NCBI RefSeq assembly: GCF_018274385.1
Contig: NZ_JAAFYZ010000008.1
Location: forward strand, 42,699-106,698
From: Catenulispora pinistramenti
GTDB lineage: Bacteria > Actinomycetota > Actinomycetes > Streptomycetales > Catenulisporaceae
Length of the DNA: 64,000 nucleotides
Reading direction: 5' to 3'
Part shown: positions 7,867-16,604 of the stretch, piece after piece
Numbering within the stretch: position 1 is the first letter of the stretch
Layout of the letters: every line of letters starts with the position of its first letter
Made by a program: the position numbers and the translations under genes
The notes under the pieces: generated by a model
Seen by the model: only the letters and a program-made list of their open reading frames with translations
Told to the model about the DNA's origin: nothing
Databases searched by the model: none

Positions 7867-8571
7867 TCAGAGCAGGTGGTGGGCCAGGCCCAGGGCGATG
7901 GGGATGACTCCGATCAGGACGAAGGCGGGCAGGAAGCAGCCGGCCAGTGGTGCGACGCCGCGCACTCCGGCCCGGCGGGCGGCCGCGGTGCTCGCGGCAT
8001 GGCGTTCCTTGCGGAGATCTGTTGCGCAGGCGCGGATCATGGCGACCGGTGGGGCGCCGGTCAGGCCGGCCCGGCCGATGGCCTCGGCGACCGGGCGCAG
8101 TCCGGGCTCGCCGGCCACCACGCGCCAGGTGGTGACCGGGTTGCCGCCGAGCCGGAGCAGGTGCGCGACTTCCTGGAAGCGGTCGGCCAGCTCAGCTGCC
8201 GCGTGCTCGCCGAGGGTGGTGAGCCGGCCGGCCGGGCGCAGGCAGTAGGCGACGACTTCGGCGGCGCGCAACGGATCGGCGCCGGAGGCCAGGCATGCGG
8301 CCAGCAGGTCCGCGGCCACCGGGCAGATGCGGGCCGTCGCCTGGCCCTGCCGCGTCCTTCGGCGGGCCAGGCTCCAAGGGTTGTGTCTCAGCCTTTTGAG
8401 AAACCCGGACCAGGGCCGGGTGTGCGCCGGATCCGTCGCGCCCTCTGGTGCGGTCAGGAAGGCCAGGCGTCGGGCCGGGCGGTTCGGCCGACGCTGCGGC
8501 CAGCACAGCACCGACACGCCCGCCGAGACGCCGGCCGCGATCCCGGTGAACGCGACGCCCAGGACGTTCAC
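7867..8571 (-). CDS. tadC: TadC-like type II secretion F family membrane protein
   Basis: Inner-membrane platform protein of the Tad pilus machine. The GTG start (VNVLGVAFTGIAAGV) overlaps the tadB stop as GTGA. The 234-residue protein has an N-terminal membrane segment, the F domain helical region (CPVAADLLAACLASGADPLRAAEVVA) and a C-terminal pair of hydrophobic segments ending FLPAFVLIGVIPIALGLA. It pairs with TadB and the TadA ATPase. Confidence 0.85.
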   Translation of the reverse strand: MNVLGVAFTGIAAGVSAGVSVLCWPQRRPNRPARRLAFLTAPEGATDPAHTRPWSGFLKRLRHNPWSLARRRTRQGQATARICPVAADLLAACLASGADPLRAAEVVAYCLRPAGRLTTLGEHAAAELADRFQEVAHLLRLGGNPVTTWRVVAGEPGLRPVAEAIGRAGLTGAPPVAMIRACATDLRKERHAASTAAARRAGVRGVAPLAGCFLPAFVLIGVIPIALGLAHHLL

Positions 8572-9380
8572 GACAGCGCCTCCGCCGATCGTGCGATGCG
8601 GTCCATCCACAGCACGCCGCCGAGCACGAGCGCGATGCCCAGCACCAGACACGTCTCGCCGACCCCGGTGTGCAGCAGCATGGGGACCGGCGAGAGCCCC
8701 ATCCCGGAGCCGATGACCAGCCCGACCACCGGCAGCAGCGCCAGCAACCGGGCCGAGGTGCGGATCCCGGCGAGTTCGGCGTCCAGCTCCCGGCGTTGGG
8801 CCCGTTCAGCCCGCAGCCCGTCGGCCAGCTCCCCGATCGCCGCTGTCATCCCGGCGCCGCCCTCGGCGACCTGCCAGCACGCGGCCAGCGCGGCCAGGGC
8901 CTCGCGGCCCGGTGTCCCGGCGGCCGAGCGCAGCACGGTGACCACGTCGTCGCCGGTGCTGAGCGGTCCGGCGAGATACACCGCCAGGTCCGGGCACGCG
9001 CCGTTGGCCGCGTCCCGCAATGCCTCGCGCGCCTCGCGCCCGGCGTGTAGTTCGGAACGGACGGTGACGCAGAGTTCGATGATCTCGGTCCGTCGGCGCT
9101 CGACGGCCAGCCGTGCGGTGTGCGCCGTCCACGCCCGATGGGCCCGCCACGCACCGAACGGAACCAGGAACGCCAGAACCGTCGAGCGGGCCAACAGCGA
9201 ACTGAGGATGCCCAACGCGATCGCCGACAACGCCGTCGGCCACGCCCCGGACAGCCGCAACCGCCACCTCGGCCCCTTGGGCTGGCCCAGTACCGCGGTC
9301 TCCAGACGACGGCGCGCGCCGGGGCCGGGAAACGCCAGTACCGCTGAAGCCGCCAGCAGTCCGGCCAACGCGGCGCTCAT
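8568..9380 (-). CDS. tadB: TadB-like type II secretion F family membrane protein
   Basis: Second platform protein. Translation from the ATG overlapping the tadA stop (ATGA) gives 270 residues: membrane helices near the start (ALAGLLAASAVLAF) and around residues 50-75, the F domain (CVTVRSELHAGREAREALRDAA, VAEGGAGMTAAIGELADGLRAE), and two C-terminal helices (LLALLPVVGLVIGSGMG and VLGIALVLGGVLWMDRIA). A longer upstream frame exists but would run into tadA. Confidence 0.87.
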   Translation of the reverse strand: MSAALAGLLAASAVLAFPGPGARRRLETAVLGQPKGPRWRLRLSGAWPTALSAIALGILSSLLARSTVLAFLVPFGAWRAHRAWTAHTARLAVERRRTEIIELCVTVRSELHAGREAREALRDAANGACPDLAVYLAGPLSTGDDVVTVLRSAAGTPGREALAALAACWQVAEGGAGMTAAIGELADGLRAERAQRRELDAELAGIRTSARLLALLPVVGLVIGSGMGLSPVPMLLHTGVGETCLVLGIALVLGGVLWMDRIARSAEALS

Positions 9381-10810
9381 CGGTGGCCCCCTCTGCGTGC
9401 CGGTGCGGGGCCGTAGTCGGCGACGAACGGCTCGTCCGGACCGGCTTCGTCGCCGCCCGGCGCGTTCTTCAGCACCGGCAACAGCCGATCGGCCGCGGCC
9501 AACGCCTCCTGCCAACTGTCGAGGTGGTCCAGCCCGGCGTCAGGACCTTGGTTCTCCGGTTCCGGCGCGGGATCGTCGGGCGTCTCACGGATCTCCAGGC
9601 CCAGCAACCGGCTCAGGCGTTCGGCCCCGGCGCCGTACGTCGCCGTGCCCGCGGCGTCGAAGTCCACGGCGGGGAGTACCTGCGTCTCCGCGAACCCGCG
9701 CTCGATGACGCCGATCGAAGCCAGGCGCCGTTTTCCCTTCTCCCGCACCAGATGCACGACCGCCTGCACCGCGGAGGCGAGCTGCGCGTGCAGCGCACCC
9801 TGTGACAACCCGGCCGGGGCGGCGAGGGCTTCGACCCGGGCCACGACGTCCTCGACCCCGTTGGCGTGCAAAGTGGCCGCGCAGCCGTCGTGCCCGGTGT
9901 TCATCGCGGCCAGCAGTTCCAGCACCTCGGGCCCGCGCACCTCGCCGACCACGACCCGGTCCGGCCGCATCCGCAACGCCTGCCGCACCAACGTCCGCAG
10001 GTTCACCGCGCCGCGGTTCTCCTGGTTCGCGATCCGGCATTGCAGCCGGGCCACGTGCGGATGGTCGACGACCACCTCGGCGCACTCCTCGGTCACCACG
10101 ATCCGCTCGTCCGCCGGCACCAGGCCGAGCAGCGCGCCGAGCAGCGTGGTCTTACCGCTGCCGGTGCCGCCGGTGACCAGATACGACAGCCGGGCGGTGG
10201 CGATGGCCTGGAGGAGGTGCGCGCCGTGTTCGGTGGTCAGTCCCCCGGCGGTCAGCCGTTCCATGGTGAAGGCCCGGCGTGGCGGGACCCGTAACGAGAT
10301 CAGCGTTCCGCGCACGGCTACCGGAGGCAGCACCGCGTGCAGCCGGGCGCCGTCCGGCAGGACGCCGTCGACGCACGGTGCCGCGTCGTCGAGCCGGCGC
10401 CCGGCGTGGGCGGCCAGCCGCTGCGCGAGGCGCCGCACCGCGGTCTCGTCGGGGAAGCGCACGTCGGCGCGGCTCAAGGTCCCGGCCCGCTCGATCCACA
10501 CCGAGTCCGGCGCGTTGACCAGGACGTCGGTGACCTCCGGGTCGGACAGGAACCGGTCCAGCACACCGGCGCCGGTGAGTTCGGAGCGGACCTGGTACGC
10601 CGCGGCGCGCAGATCACGGCCGTCCAGCATGCATCCCTCGGCCCGCAGCGCGGCGAGGATGGCTTGCATGTCGACCCGTACCGGCGGGGTGGCCAGCCGA
10701 GTGCGGACCCGGTCCACGAGCGCCGCGTTCAGCCGCAACCGCTCGGCTCCGGGCAAGGGACCCGAGGACATGGGCGAGGGCGACGACTTGACGGGCGGCG
10801 GGATGCTCAT
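9377..10810 (-). CDS. tadA: TadA/CpaF secretion ATPase
   Basis: Powers pilus assembly in the cytoplasm. The 477-residue protein has the N-terminal CpaF domain, Walker A GGTGSGKTT at residues 214-222, the Asp box and Walker B region around RMRPDRVVVGEVRGPE, and the His box region TGHDGCAATLHANG. The ATG overlaps the ssd stop (ATGA), indicating translational coupling with the preceding gene. The long frame upstream of this ATG is antisense-like and not used. Confidence 0.93.
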   Translation of the reverse strand: MSIPPPVKSSPSPMSSGPLPGAERLRLNAALVDRVRTRLATPPVRVDMQAILAALRAEGCMLDGRDLRAAAYQVRSELTGAGVLDRFLSDPEVTDVLVNAPDSVWIERAGTLSRADVRFPDETAVRRLAQRLAAHAGRRLDDAAPCVDGVLPDGARLHAVLPPVAVRGTLISLRVPPRRAFTMERLTAGGLTTEHGAHLLQAIATARLSYLVTGGTGSGKTTLLGALLGLVPADERIVVTEECAEVVVDHPHVARLQCRIANQENRGAVNLRTLVRQALRMRPDRVVVGEVRGPEVLELLAAMNTGHDGCAATLHANGVEDVVARVEALAAPAGLSQGALHAQLASAVQAVVHLVREKGKRRLASIGVIERGFAETQVLPAVDFDAAGTATYGAGAERLSRLLGLEIRETPDDPAPEPENQGPDAGLDHLDSWQEALAAADRLLPVLKNAPGGDEAGPDEPFVADYGPAPARRGGHR

Positions 10811-12537
10811 GCCGCCGCCCGGGACTCGGAGCCGCGCCGTCCGGACGGCAGGCCGAACAGGTCGTCCAGGAAGGACCGGCAGAAGGCGGAAACGCTGCCC
10901 CGGGCGCTGGAGCCCGGCGGCTCGCCGTGCTCGGCGGCGGCCGACAGCCGGCGGTCCGCGCCGATCACCCCGGCCAGCGGCAGCCCGCCCATCACATCCG
11001 TTATGTCCAGCGGTTCCAGACCGCCGGGCGCGGGCAGCCGGACCACCACCCGCAGGTCCGGGGTGACCAGTCGGACCGCCGCGGCCAACTGCGAGGCCGC
11101 GGCCGAGGCCCGCACCTCGGCCGGCACCACCATGAGCGTCACGTTCGCCAGTGCCAGCGCCTCGGTCGCGGCCTCGTCGAGGGCCCGTGGCAGGTCCACC
11201 ACGACCAGATCGCCGGCCTGGGCCAACGCGGTCAGCACGGCGCGCACCGGTTCGGCGGCGACCGCGGGCAGCGGGATGTCGGTGCGGGTGTGCGGCCATG
11301 TGAGGACCGGCAGACCGCGATGTGGCCGGGCGGCGACCGTCGCCCGGGAGTCCACTCGGCCGGAAACCGCGGAGCCGCTACCGCCTTGCCGAGATCCCTC
11401 TGAATCAGAGTTTTCCAGCGCGATCACGCTCGCCCGGGAAAGGGATTCCGCTGATGAACCGTCAGCATTGATCCGGCGCCCGGCGCGGTGCGGTCCGGCG
11501 GTTTCCTTCCGGCTCGGCGAACCGCCGCCGGACCACAGATCGTCGTCGATGTCCGGGACTGCGCCGTCATACCCGGCTCCGGGGCCGAACAAGGGATTCC
11601 CGGATCCGTCGGCAATGTCGGCGCCATGGACGCCCGGGTCCGAGGACAGCCACGGGTCCGCCTTCGCCGGATCCGCCGGCGACCCGCTGTCGTACCAGGG
11701 GTCCTCGTCGGCCCCCGGCCGGGCCCCGAGCCAGCCGGGACCGTCGTCCTCGCCGGGCCGGGCACGTGGCCAGGCCAGCACCGGCAACCGGTCCGCGCCT
11801 TCCTCGGTGAAGCCCAGGCCCGCGGCCAGCCCGTGCCGGGAGTGCGCGGCGTAGGTCGGCAGCGCTTCGCGCAGGGAACGGCCGCACAGCCTGCCGTCCC
11901 GCCACTGGGCCAGCTCCGACCAGCGCGGCCCGGGCTCGGTCTCCAGGCCGAAGAGCAGGTCGATACCGCCGCCGGCCGGGTCCAGGTCGACCAGGGTGGA
12001 GCGCAGGCCGCGCCGGGTGCCGGCCAGGGCCAGCGCGGCGGCCAGGGTCGAGCCACCGGCGCCGCCGCGTCCAGATAGCACGGCGACCACCGCCCCGGGC
12101 TCCTCGCGCGGGCTGTCGGCCTCGGCGAGCATGCCGGCCAGCCAGCGCTCGCAGTCCGGCAGGATCAGCACGTGCGCGGCGCCCACAGCGCTGCCTCGCT
12201 GCCAGACCGAGGCGTCGTCCAGATCGCGGCCGATCAGCGCGACCTCCGGTCTGCGGGGCAGTCCGGCCCGGGCCACCTCGCCGGTCTGGTCCGCGCCGAT
12301 CAGCACCAGCGGCGCGGCGGCCCAGCGGCGGCGCGCGGCGCTGGGCCCGGGCACGATCTCGATCCGCACCCCGGCCTCGGCGGCGATCCGCAACAGCGCG
12401 TCGGCCAGTGCCGGGTCGGCGGTCACGGCCAGCGGCGCCGGGGCCGCGGCGGGCCCCTGACCTGGCTGTGCGCCGGGATCCGGGCGGCGGGTCCGGCCCG
12501 GTCGGCCGGACCCTGGATGCTGCGTGAGGTCTCGCAT
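10807..12537 (-). CDS. ssd: Ssd/CpaE-like septum-site and pilus ATPase with large internal insert
   Basis: MinD/ParA-superfamily protein heading the Tad operon, related to mycobacterial Ssd (septum site determining) and CpaE. Residues about 35-145 form the receiver-like N-domain; the deviant Walker A is GRGGAGGSTLA (156-166), followed by LVDLDPAGGGIDLLFG. Between residues 251-260 (LPVLAWPRAR) and 409-418 (LPVLTWPHTR) lies an approximately 150-residue acidic Gly/Ser/Asp/Pro-rich stretch unlike the rest; the two flanking sequences look like copies of one conserved motif. The conserved fold resumes at DLVVVDLPR. GGGAG precedes the ATG. At 576 residues it is longer than usual homologues (about 350-400). 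Confidence 0.88.
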   Translation of the reverse strand: MRDLTQHPGSGRPGRTRRPDPGAQPGQGPAAAPAPLAVTADPALADALLRIAAEAGVRIEIVPGPSAARRRWAAAPLVLIGADQTGEVARAGLPRRPEVALIGRDLDDASVWQRGSAVGAAHVLILPDCERWLAGMLAEADSPREEPGAVVAVLSGRGGAGGSTLAAALALAGTRRGLRSTLVDLDPAGGGIDLLFGLETEPGPRWSELAQWRDGRLCGRSLREALPTYAAHSRHGLAAGLGFTEEGADRLPVLAWPRARPGEDDGPGWLGARPGADEDPWYDSGSPADPAKADPWLSSDPGVHGADIADGSGNPLFGPGAGYDGAVPDIDDDLWSGGGSPSRKETAGPHRAGRRINADGSSAESLSRASVIALENSDSEGSRQGGSGSAVSGRVDSRATVAARPHRGLPVLTWPHTRTDIPLPAVAAEPVRAVLTALAQAGDLVVVDLPRALDEAATEALALANVTLMVVPAEVRASAAASQLAAAVRLVTPDLRVVVRLPAPGGLEPLDITDVMGGLPLAGVIGADRRLSAAAEHGEPPGSSARGSVSAFCRSFLDDLFGLPSGRRGSESRAAA

Positions 12538-12802
12538 GGCGGCTCCCTGGGGGCGATGTCCACTGTGGATCTAGGCCCGCCTTCGGTCGGCGGGCCACCG
12601 GCCCACGGTCGCCGAGGAATCGCAGAGTGCGCCAGAACGGCCGGAAGCACTTGTGGATAAACCCGGGTTCGGGAAAACCGCTATCCCCCGTTTGGCGCAG
12701 CGGCTACGCGGTTATTGGATGCGGAGTCTTAGTTCGTGTACGAACTTGTGGATTTCTCAGGGAAGCGCAAACCCGCCCGGATATCCGGACATCGGTCGTC
12801 GG

Positions 12803-12893
12803 ATCTGTGCTCGAGATCTGCGCTCGAGATCTGTGCCCGGGATCTGTGTCTGAGATCTGTGTCTGAGATCTGTGCCCGGGATCTGTGTCCGGC
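12803..12893. repeat. Seven tandem 13-bp repeats
   Basis: Seven direct copies of ATCTGTGYYYGRG follow each other without gaps. Individual units carry CTCGAG, CCCGGG or CTGAG cores, for example ATCTGTGCTCGAG, ATCTGTGCCCGGG and ATCTGTGTCTGAG. The sequence differs in character from the GC-rich surroundings. It could be a regulator array or a variable-number repeat; nothing identifies a binding protein. Confidence 0.9.
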
Positions 12894-13110
12894 GGGGCTT
12901 AAGTGAAGAACGCATGTGGGGATTCGAGTGGGCCTCGAGCGGAGTCGCGGGGCCGGTGGGTGATGCGCTCGCGCGGGTCCCCGACCGGTGCGGCGTGCCG
13001 GTTGTCCACTACAACCTGCGGACTCGCCCGCCGGACCGCCGCCACCCGGGAGCGGGTGGGGCGCGGCTGTGACATCGCAGGCAACGGGGCGGAGCCGTTA
13101 GAAGAAAAGT

Positions 13111-13145
13111 GAAGACCCCCGCCGGGGGGGAGAGCGGGGGTCTTC
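13111..13145. terminator. GC-rich hairpin, terminator or attenuator
   Basis: A perfect 12-bp stem, GAAGACCCCCGC with its complement GCGGGGGTCTTC, encloses an 11-base G-rich loop. It lies about 250 bp upstream of the HAD gene start and is not followed by a T-run. Its position between two divergent starts suggests an attenuator, or the terminator of an unrecognised short transcript such as one crossing the repeats at 12803-12893. Confidence 0.6.
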
Positions 13146-13391
13146 TCCACGACCAGGCTCGGGGGGGAGGAGCCGGGCCGTGGTAGCACGGTCGCGAACG
13201 ATCCGTGACTTCCATGGTGTACCCGAGGCTCGCAGAATGCAAACCCCACCCTCATCCATTACGCCGAATGACTGAAGAGGTGGCCTCGACCGGGCGCAAC
13301 TGCGCTTCAAAGCCGTCACTGAGGGCGCATCTGGGGGCGCATCTGAAGCCGCGTCGGCGTAGGCGCTACCAACGACGCTATCCTCGATTGT

Positions 13392-14237
13392 GTGGATGAG
13401 CATGCGGACGCACGTGCGGATGGCGCGGGCCGTCCGGCGGCCTTCTTCGACCTGGACAAGACGATCATCGCCAAGTCCTCCACCCTGGCCTTCGGCCGGT
13501 CGTTCTACAACGGCGGCCTGATCAACCGGCGCACTGTACTGCGGACGGCGTATGCCCAGTTCGTCTATCTGGCCGGCGGCGCGGACCACGACCAGATGGA
13601 GCGGATGCGGCAGTTCCTGTCCGCGATGGCCACCGGCTGGGACGTCGAACAGGTCAAGGAGATCGTCGGCGAGACCCTGTACGACCTGATCGATCCGCTG
13701 ATCTACTCCGAGGCCGCGGCGCTGATCGCCGAGCACAAGGCCGCGGGGCGGGACGTGGTGATCGTCTCCACCTCCGGGTCGGAGGTCGTGGAGCCGATCG
13801 CCGAGATGCTGGGCGCGGACCTGGCGATCGGCACGCGGATGGCGGTCGGCGAGGACGGCAAGTACAGCGGCGAGATCGAGTTCTACGCCTACGCCGAGAA
13901 CAAGGCCAAGGCGATCATGGAACTGGCCGCCGAGCGCGGCTACGACCTGAAGCGGTCCTTCGCTTACAGCGATTCGGCGACTGACATCCCGATGCTGGAG
14001 TCGGTGGGCCACCCCTACGCCGTCAACCCCGACCGGGCCCTGCGCAAGGAAGCCACCGTCCGGGAGTGGCCGATCCTGGTCTTCGACAAGCCGGTGGCGC
14101 TGCGCTCCCGGGTCGGCGAGCTGGCGGCCAAGCCCGCGGTGTCCGGGACCGCTCTCGGCCTCGCTCTGGCCACCGCAGGGACCATCTGGTGGCTGGGCAC
14201 CCGAGGCCGCCGCCGACGGCGCTACGACTTCGACTGA
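13392..14237 (+). CDS. HAD-IB family phosphatase (SerB-like)
   Basis: Cytoplasmic haloacid-dehalogenase-type hydrolase. Motif I is FFDLDKTI (Asp20 nucleophile, Asp22), motif II is VIVSTSGS, and motif III/IV is YSDSATDIPMLESVG. The insert and length (281 residues) match the HAD-IB group annotated as SerB-like. The protein ends with a hydrophobic segment (ALGLALATAGTIWWLG) followed by a run of Arg, so it may be C-terminally membrane-anchored. In mycobacteria and streptomycetes a SerB-like gene sits divergent from ssd, as here. The natural substrate is unknown. Confidence 0.88.
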   Translation: MDEHADARADGAGRPAAFFDLDKTIIAKSSTLAFGRSFYNGGLINRRTVLRTAYAQFVYLAGGADHDQMERMRQFLSAMATGWDVEQVKEIVGETLYDLIDPLIYSEAAALIAEHKAAGRDVVIVSTSGSEVVEPIAEMLGADLAIGTRMAVGEDGKYSGEIEFYAYAENKAKAIMELAAERGYDLKRSFAYSDSATDIPMLESVGHPYAVNPDRALRKEATVREWPILVFDKPVALRSRVGELAAKPAVSGTALGLALATAGTIWWLGTRGRRRRRYDFD

Positions 14238-14241
14238 GCCC

Positions 14242-15288
14242 TCAGCGAGGTGTCGGGGGACGGCCGGACCCGGTGTCCCGGTGCGGAACCGGGTCCGTCC
14301 GGTGGTCGTGCACTGATCGCACCACGACCAGCCGGTCGGTGAGCTGGATGGTGCCGATCGCCACATCGTCGTAGCGCATGGTCCGCGACCCGCGGATGAC
14401 CGCGAGCACCGGCTCCTTGACCGCTCTGGGCTCCTTGCCGACGTCGCGGGAGTCCGCGGGCCGGTCCAACAGTTCCAGGCCGTCTCCGTAGGACAGCAGG
14501 TCCTGGACGACCTGGCTGACCTTGGGACTGATGGTGGCGACGCCGAGCAGCTGCCCGGCGGTGTCGGAGGTGGTGACCACCGAGGTGGCGCCGCTCTCGC
14601 GCAGCAGCGGGGCGTTCTCCGCCTCGCGGACCGAGGCCACGATGGTGGCCCGCCGGGTGAGCCGGCGCACGGTCAGCGTGGCCAGTACCGCGGTGTCGTC
14701 CCGTTCCGCGCTGATCACCACGTGCCGGGCCTTAGTGATCTCCGCGCGCTCCAGCACCTCGCTGCGGCTGCCGTCGCCGACCACGCCGACCAGGCCGCGC
14801 CGGTTGGCCTCGGCGATCCGGGCCGGATCGGTGTCGACCACCACGATCGAGTCCGGGGAATGGCCGTTCTTCAGCAGTGTCTGCACCGCGGAGCTGCCCT
14901 TGGTGCCGTAGCCCACCACGACCGTGTGATCCCGCACCTTCGACCTCCACCTGTCCTGCCGCCATACGTTGCGGGTCCGCTCGGTGAGCACTTCCAGAGT
15001 CGTGCCGACCAACACCAGCAGGAACATGACACGCAGCGGCGTCACGACGAGGGTGTTGACCAACCGGGCCGAGTCGCTGACCGGCACCACGTCGCCGTAG
15101 CCGGTGGTGGAAAGGGTGACCGTGGCGTAGTAGAAGGCTGTGAGCCAGCCGATCGGCTTCCCGGAGGAATCCCGGTAGCCGTTCCGCCCGAGGTAGACGA
15201 TCACCGCCGAGAGCACCAGGATCGCCAGCGCCAGCAGCACCCGCTTGAGCACCGCCCACAGCGGGCCCGGGACGGCGCGCGGCAGCAC
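14242..15288 (-). CDS. Two-helix potassium channel with RCK (TrkA-N) domain
   Basis: Ion-channel family protein: first helix around LLALAILVLSAVIVYL, pore helix with selectivity filter TTGYGD, second helix around PLRVMFLLVLVGTTLEVL, then a cytoplasmic nucleotide-binding TrkA-N domain starting VVVGYGTKGSSAVQTL and a TrkA-C-like end. I use the GTG giving VLPRAVPGPLWAV (348 residues). The frame extends upstream without an obvious ATG; a CTG near 15333, adjacent to the moeA stop, is another possibility. The gene follows moeA closely on the same strand. Confidence 0.88.
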   Translation of the reverse strand: MLPRAVPGPLWAVLKRVLLALAILVLSAVIVYLGRNGYRDSSGKPIGWLTAFYYATVTLSTTGYGDVVPVSDSARLVNTLVVTPLRVMFLLVLVGTTLEVLTERTRNVWRQDRWRSKVRDHTVVVGYGTKGSSAVQTLLKNGHSPDSIVVVDTDPARIAEANRRGLVGVVGDGSRSEVLERAEITKARHVVISAERDDTAVLATLTVRRLTRRATIVASVREAENAPLLRESGATSVVTTSDTAGQLLGVATISPKVSQVVQDLLSYGDGLELLDRPADSRDVGKEPRAVKEPVLAVIRGSRTMRYDDVAIGTIQLTDRLVVVRSVHDHRTDPVPHRDTGSGRPPTPR

Positions 15289-15329
15289 GATCGCCGGGCG
15301 GAACGGCGCGGCGTACGTGGTGTGCTCGC

Positions 15330-16604
15330 TCAGACCGTCAGCACCTCCACCCGCTGCCCGGCGCCGAGGGCGACCACCCCTCCTCCCGGCGGTACGACGG
15401 CCAGTCCGTCGGCCAGCGCCAGTCCGCGCAGCATCGCCGGGCCGGTGAACCGCAGGGGGAGCACGGAGGCGTCGGTGACGGAGACGGGCACGAGTCGAGT
15501 GTCTGTCGGGTGAGTGCCGACGGCATCTCCGAGCGACAGGAAGTGTGACGTGTCCGGCAGCCCGGACAGCCGGCGCAGCAGCGGCCGCACCACCGTGACG
15601 AAGCCGGCCACGGCGGCCAGCGGGTTGCCGGGCAGCCCGGCGACGAACCGGCGGTGCTGTCGGCTGCCGCCGTACTGCGCGAGCAGCATCGGATGTCCGG
15701 GCCGGACCGTGACCCCGTCGACGACCAGCCGCGCGCCCAGGTCGGCCAGCACCCGGTGCACGTGGTCCACCGGGCCGCGCGCCGTCCCGCCGGTGGTGAT
15801 CACCAGGTCGGCCGGGGAGGACGCGATGACGGCGAGCAGGTCGCGGGGGTCGTCGGCGACCCGGCTCACCGTCACCTCGACCCCGAGGGCTTCGAGCCAG
15901 GCGGTGAACATCGGGCCGAGCGCGTCCCGGATCCGGGCGCCGTCGGGCAGGCCGGACCCGGCCAGCTCGTCGCCGATGACGACGAGCGCGACCCGCGGGC
16001 GTTCGTGGACCGGCAGGTCGTCGTAGCCGGCGGCGGCGGCCAGGCCCAGGACCGCGGGGGTGACGCGGGTCCCGGCTGACAGCAGTGTCTCGCCGCGGCG
16101 CGACTCCTGGCCCTGCGGTCGGATGTCGGTCCCTATGGGCAGTCCCAACTCGGTGCCGCGCGGGGTGCGCGTCGCGGTGGCGTTGTTGGCGACCGCCGCA
16201 TAAGAGCGCTGCGGTGCGGCGACCGGGGCCGCGTGGTCGTGGGCCTCGGAGTTCTCGGCCACGTGGAGCCAGCCGTGCGCGTCGACGAACCCGCGTTCGC
16301 GGCGCAGAACCGCCTCCGCCCCGGAGGGCACCCGCGCCCCGGTGGCGATCTCGACCGCCTCGCCGTCGTCGAGCCGGCTCGGCTCCTGGCCGGCCAGCAC
16401 CCGGCCGGTGACCTTCCAAGCCGCCGGGCCGGCGACCGCCCAGCCGTCCATCGCGGAGGTCGCGAACGGCGGCAGGTCGACCAGCGCGGACAGCGATTCG
16501 GCCAGCACCATGCCGCGGGCCTGGCCCATCGGCACGCGGGCGGCGGGCAGGGGGATCGCCACGGTGCCGGCGATCTTGCGAGCCTCGGCCCAGGACGTGC
16601 TCAC
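15330..16604 (-). CDS. moeA: Molybdopterin molybdenumtransferase MoeA
   Basis: Inserts molybdate into adenylylated molybdopterin. From the GTG start overlapping the upstream stop (GTGA) the protein has 424 residues. It shows LPPFATSAMDGWAV at the start, the substrate-binding region VVIGDELAGSG, the MoCF-biosynthesis loop VITTGGTARGPVDHV and GLPGNPLAAVAGF, all typical of MoeA. It is coupled to the MobA-like gene, giving a cofactor-assembly pair. Confidence 0.92.
   Translation of the reverse strand: MSTSWAEARKIAGTVAIPLPAARVPMGQARGMVLAESLSALVDLPPFATSAMDGWAVAGPAAWKVTGRVLAGQEPSRLDDGEAVEIATGARVPSGAEAVLRRERGFVDAHGWLHVAENSEAHDHAAPVAAPQRSYAAVANNATATRTPRGTELGLPIGTDIRPQGQESRRGETLLSAGTRVTPAVLGLAAAAGYDDLPVHERPRVALVVIGDELAGSGLPDGARIRDALGPMFTAWLEALGVEVTVSRVADDPRDLLAVIASSPADLVITTGGTARGPVDHVHRVLADLGARLVVDGVTVRPGHPMLLAQYGGSRQHRRFVAGLPGNPLAAVAGFVTVVRPLLRRLSGLPDTSHFLSLGDAVGTHPTDTRLVPVSVTDASVLPLRFTGPAMLRGLALADGLAVVPPGGGVVALGAGQRVEVLTV

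Larger units (their letters stand above)
12538..13391. other. Long intergenic region between divergent ssd and HAD genes
   Basis: These 854 bases separate the leftward Tad operon from the rightward HAD phosphatase gene. They contain a DnaA-box match (12652-12660), a second TGTGGAT motif near 12745, a block of 13-bp tandem repeats (12803-12893), and a GC-rich hairpin (13111-13145). Short open frames exist in several registers, but none shows a good ribosome-binding site together with coding character. Both flanking promoters must lie here. Confidence 0.7.

Noticed and set aside
12738..12750. TGTGGATTT as an additional DnaA box
   Set aside because: One or more mismatches from TTATCCACA; not counted among exact boxes.
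12627..12866. Short plus-strand frame crossing the 13-bp tandem repeats
   Set aside because: Repeat-derived translation with no coding character; treated as non-coding repeat region.
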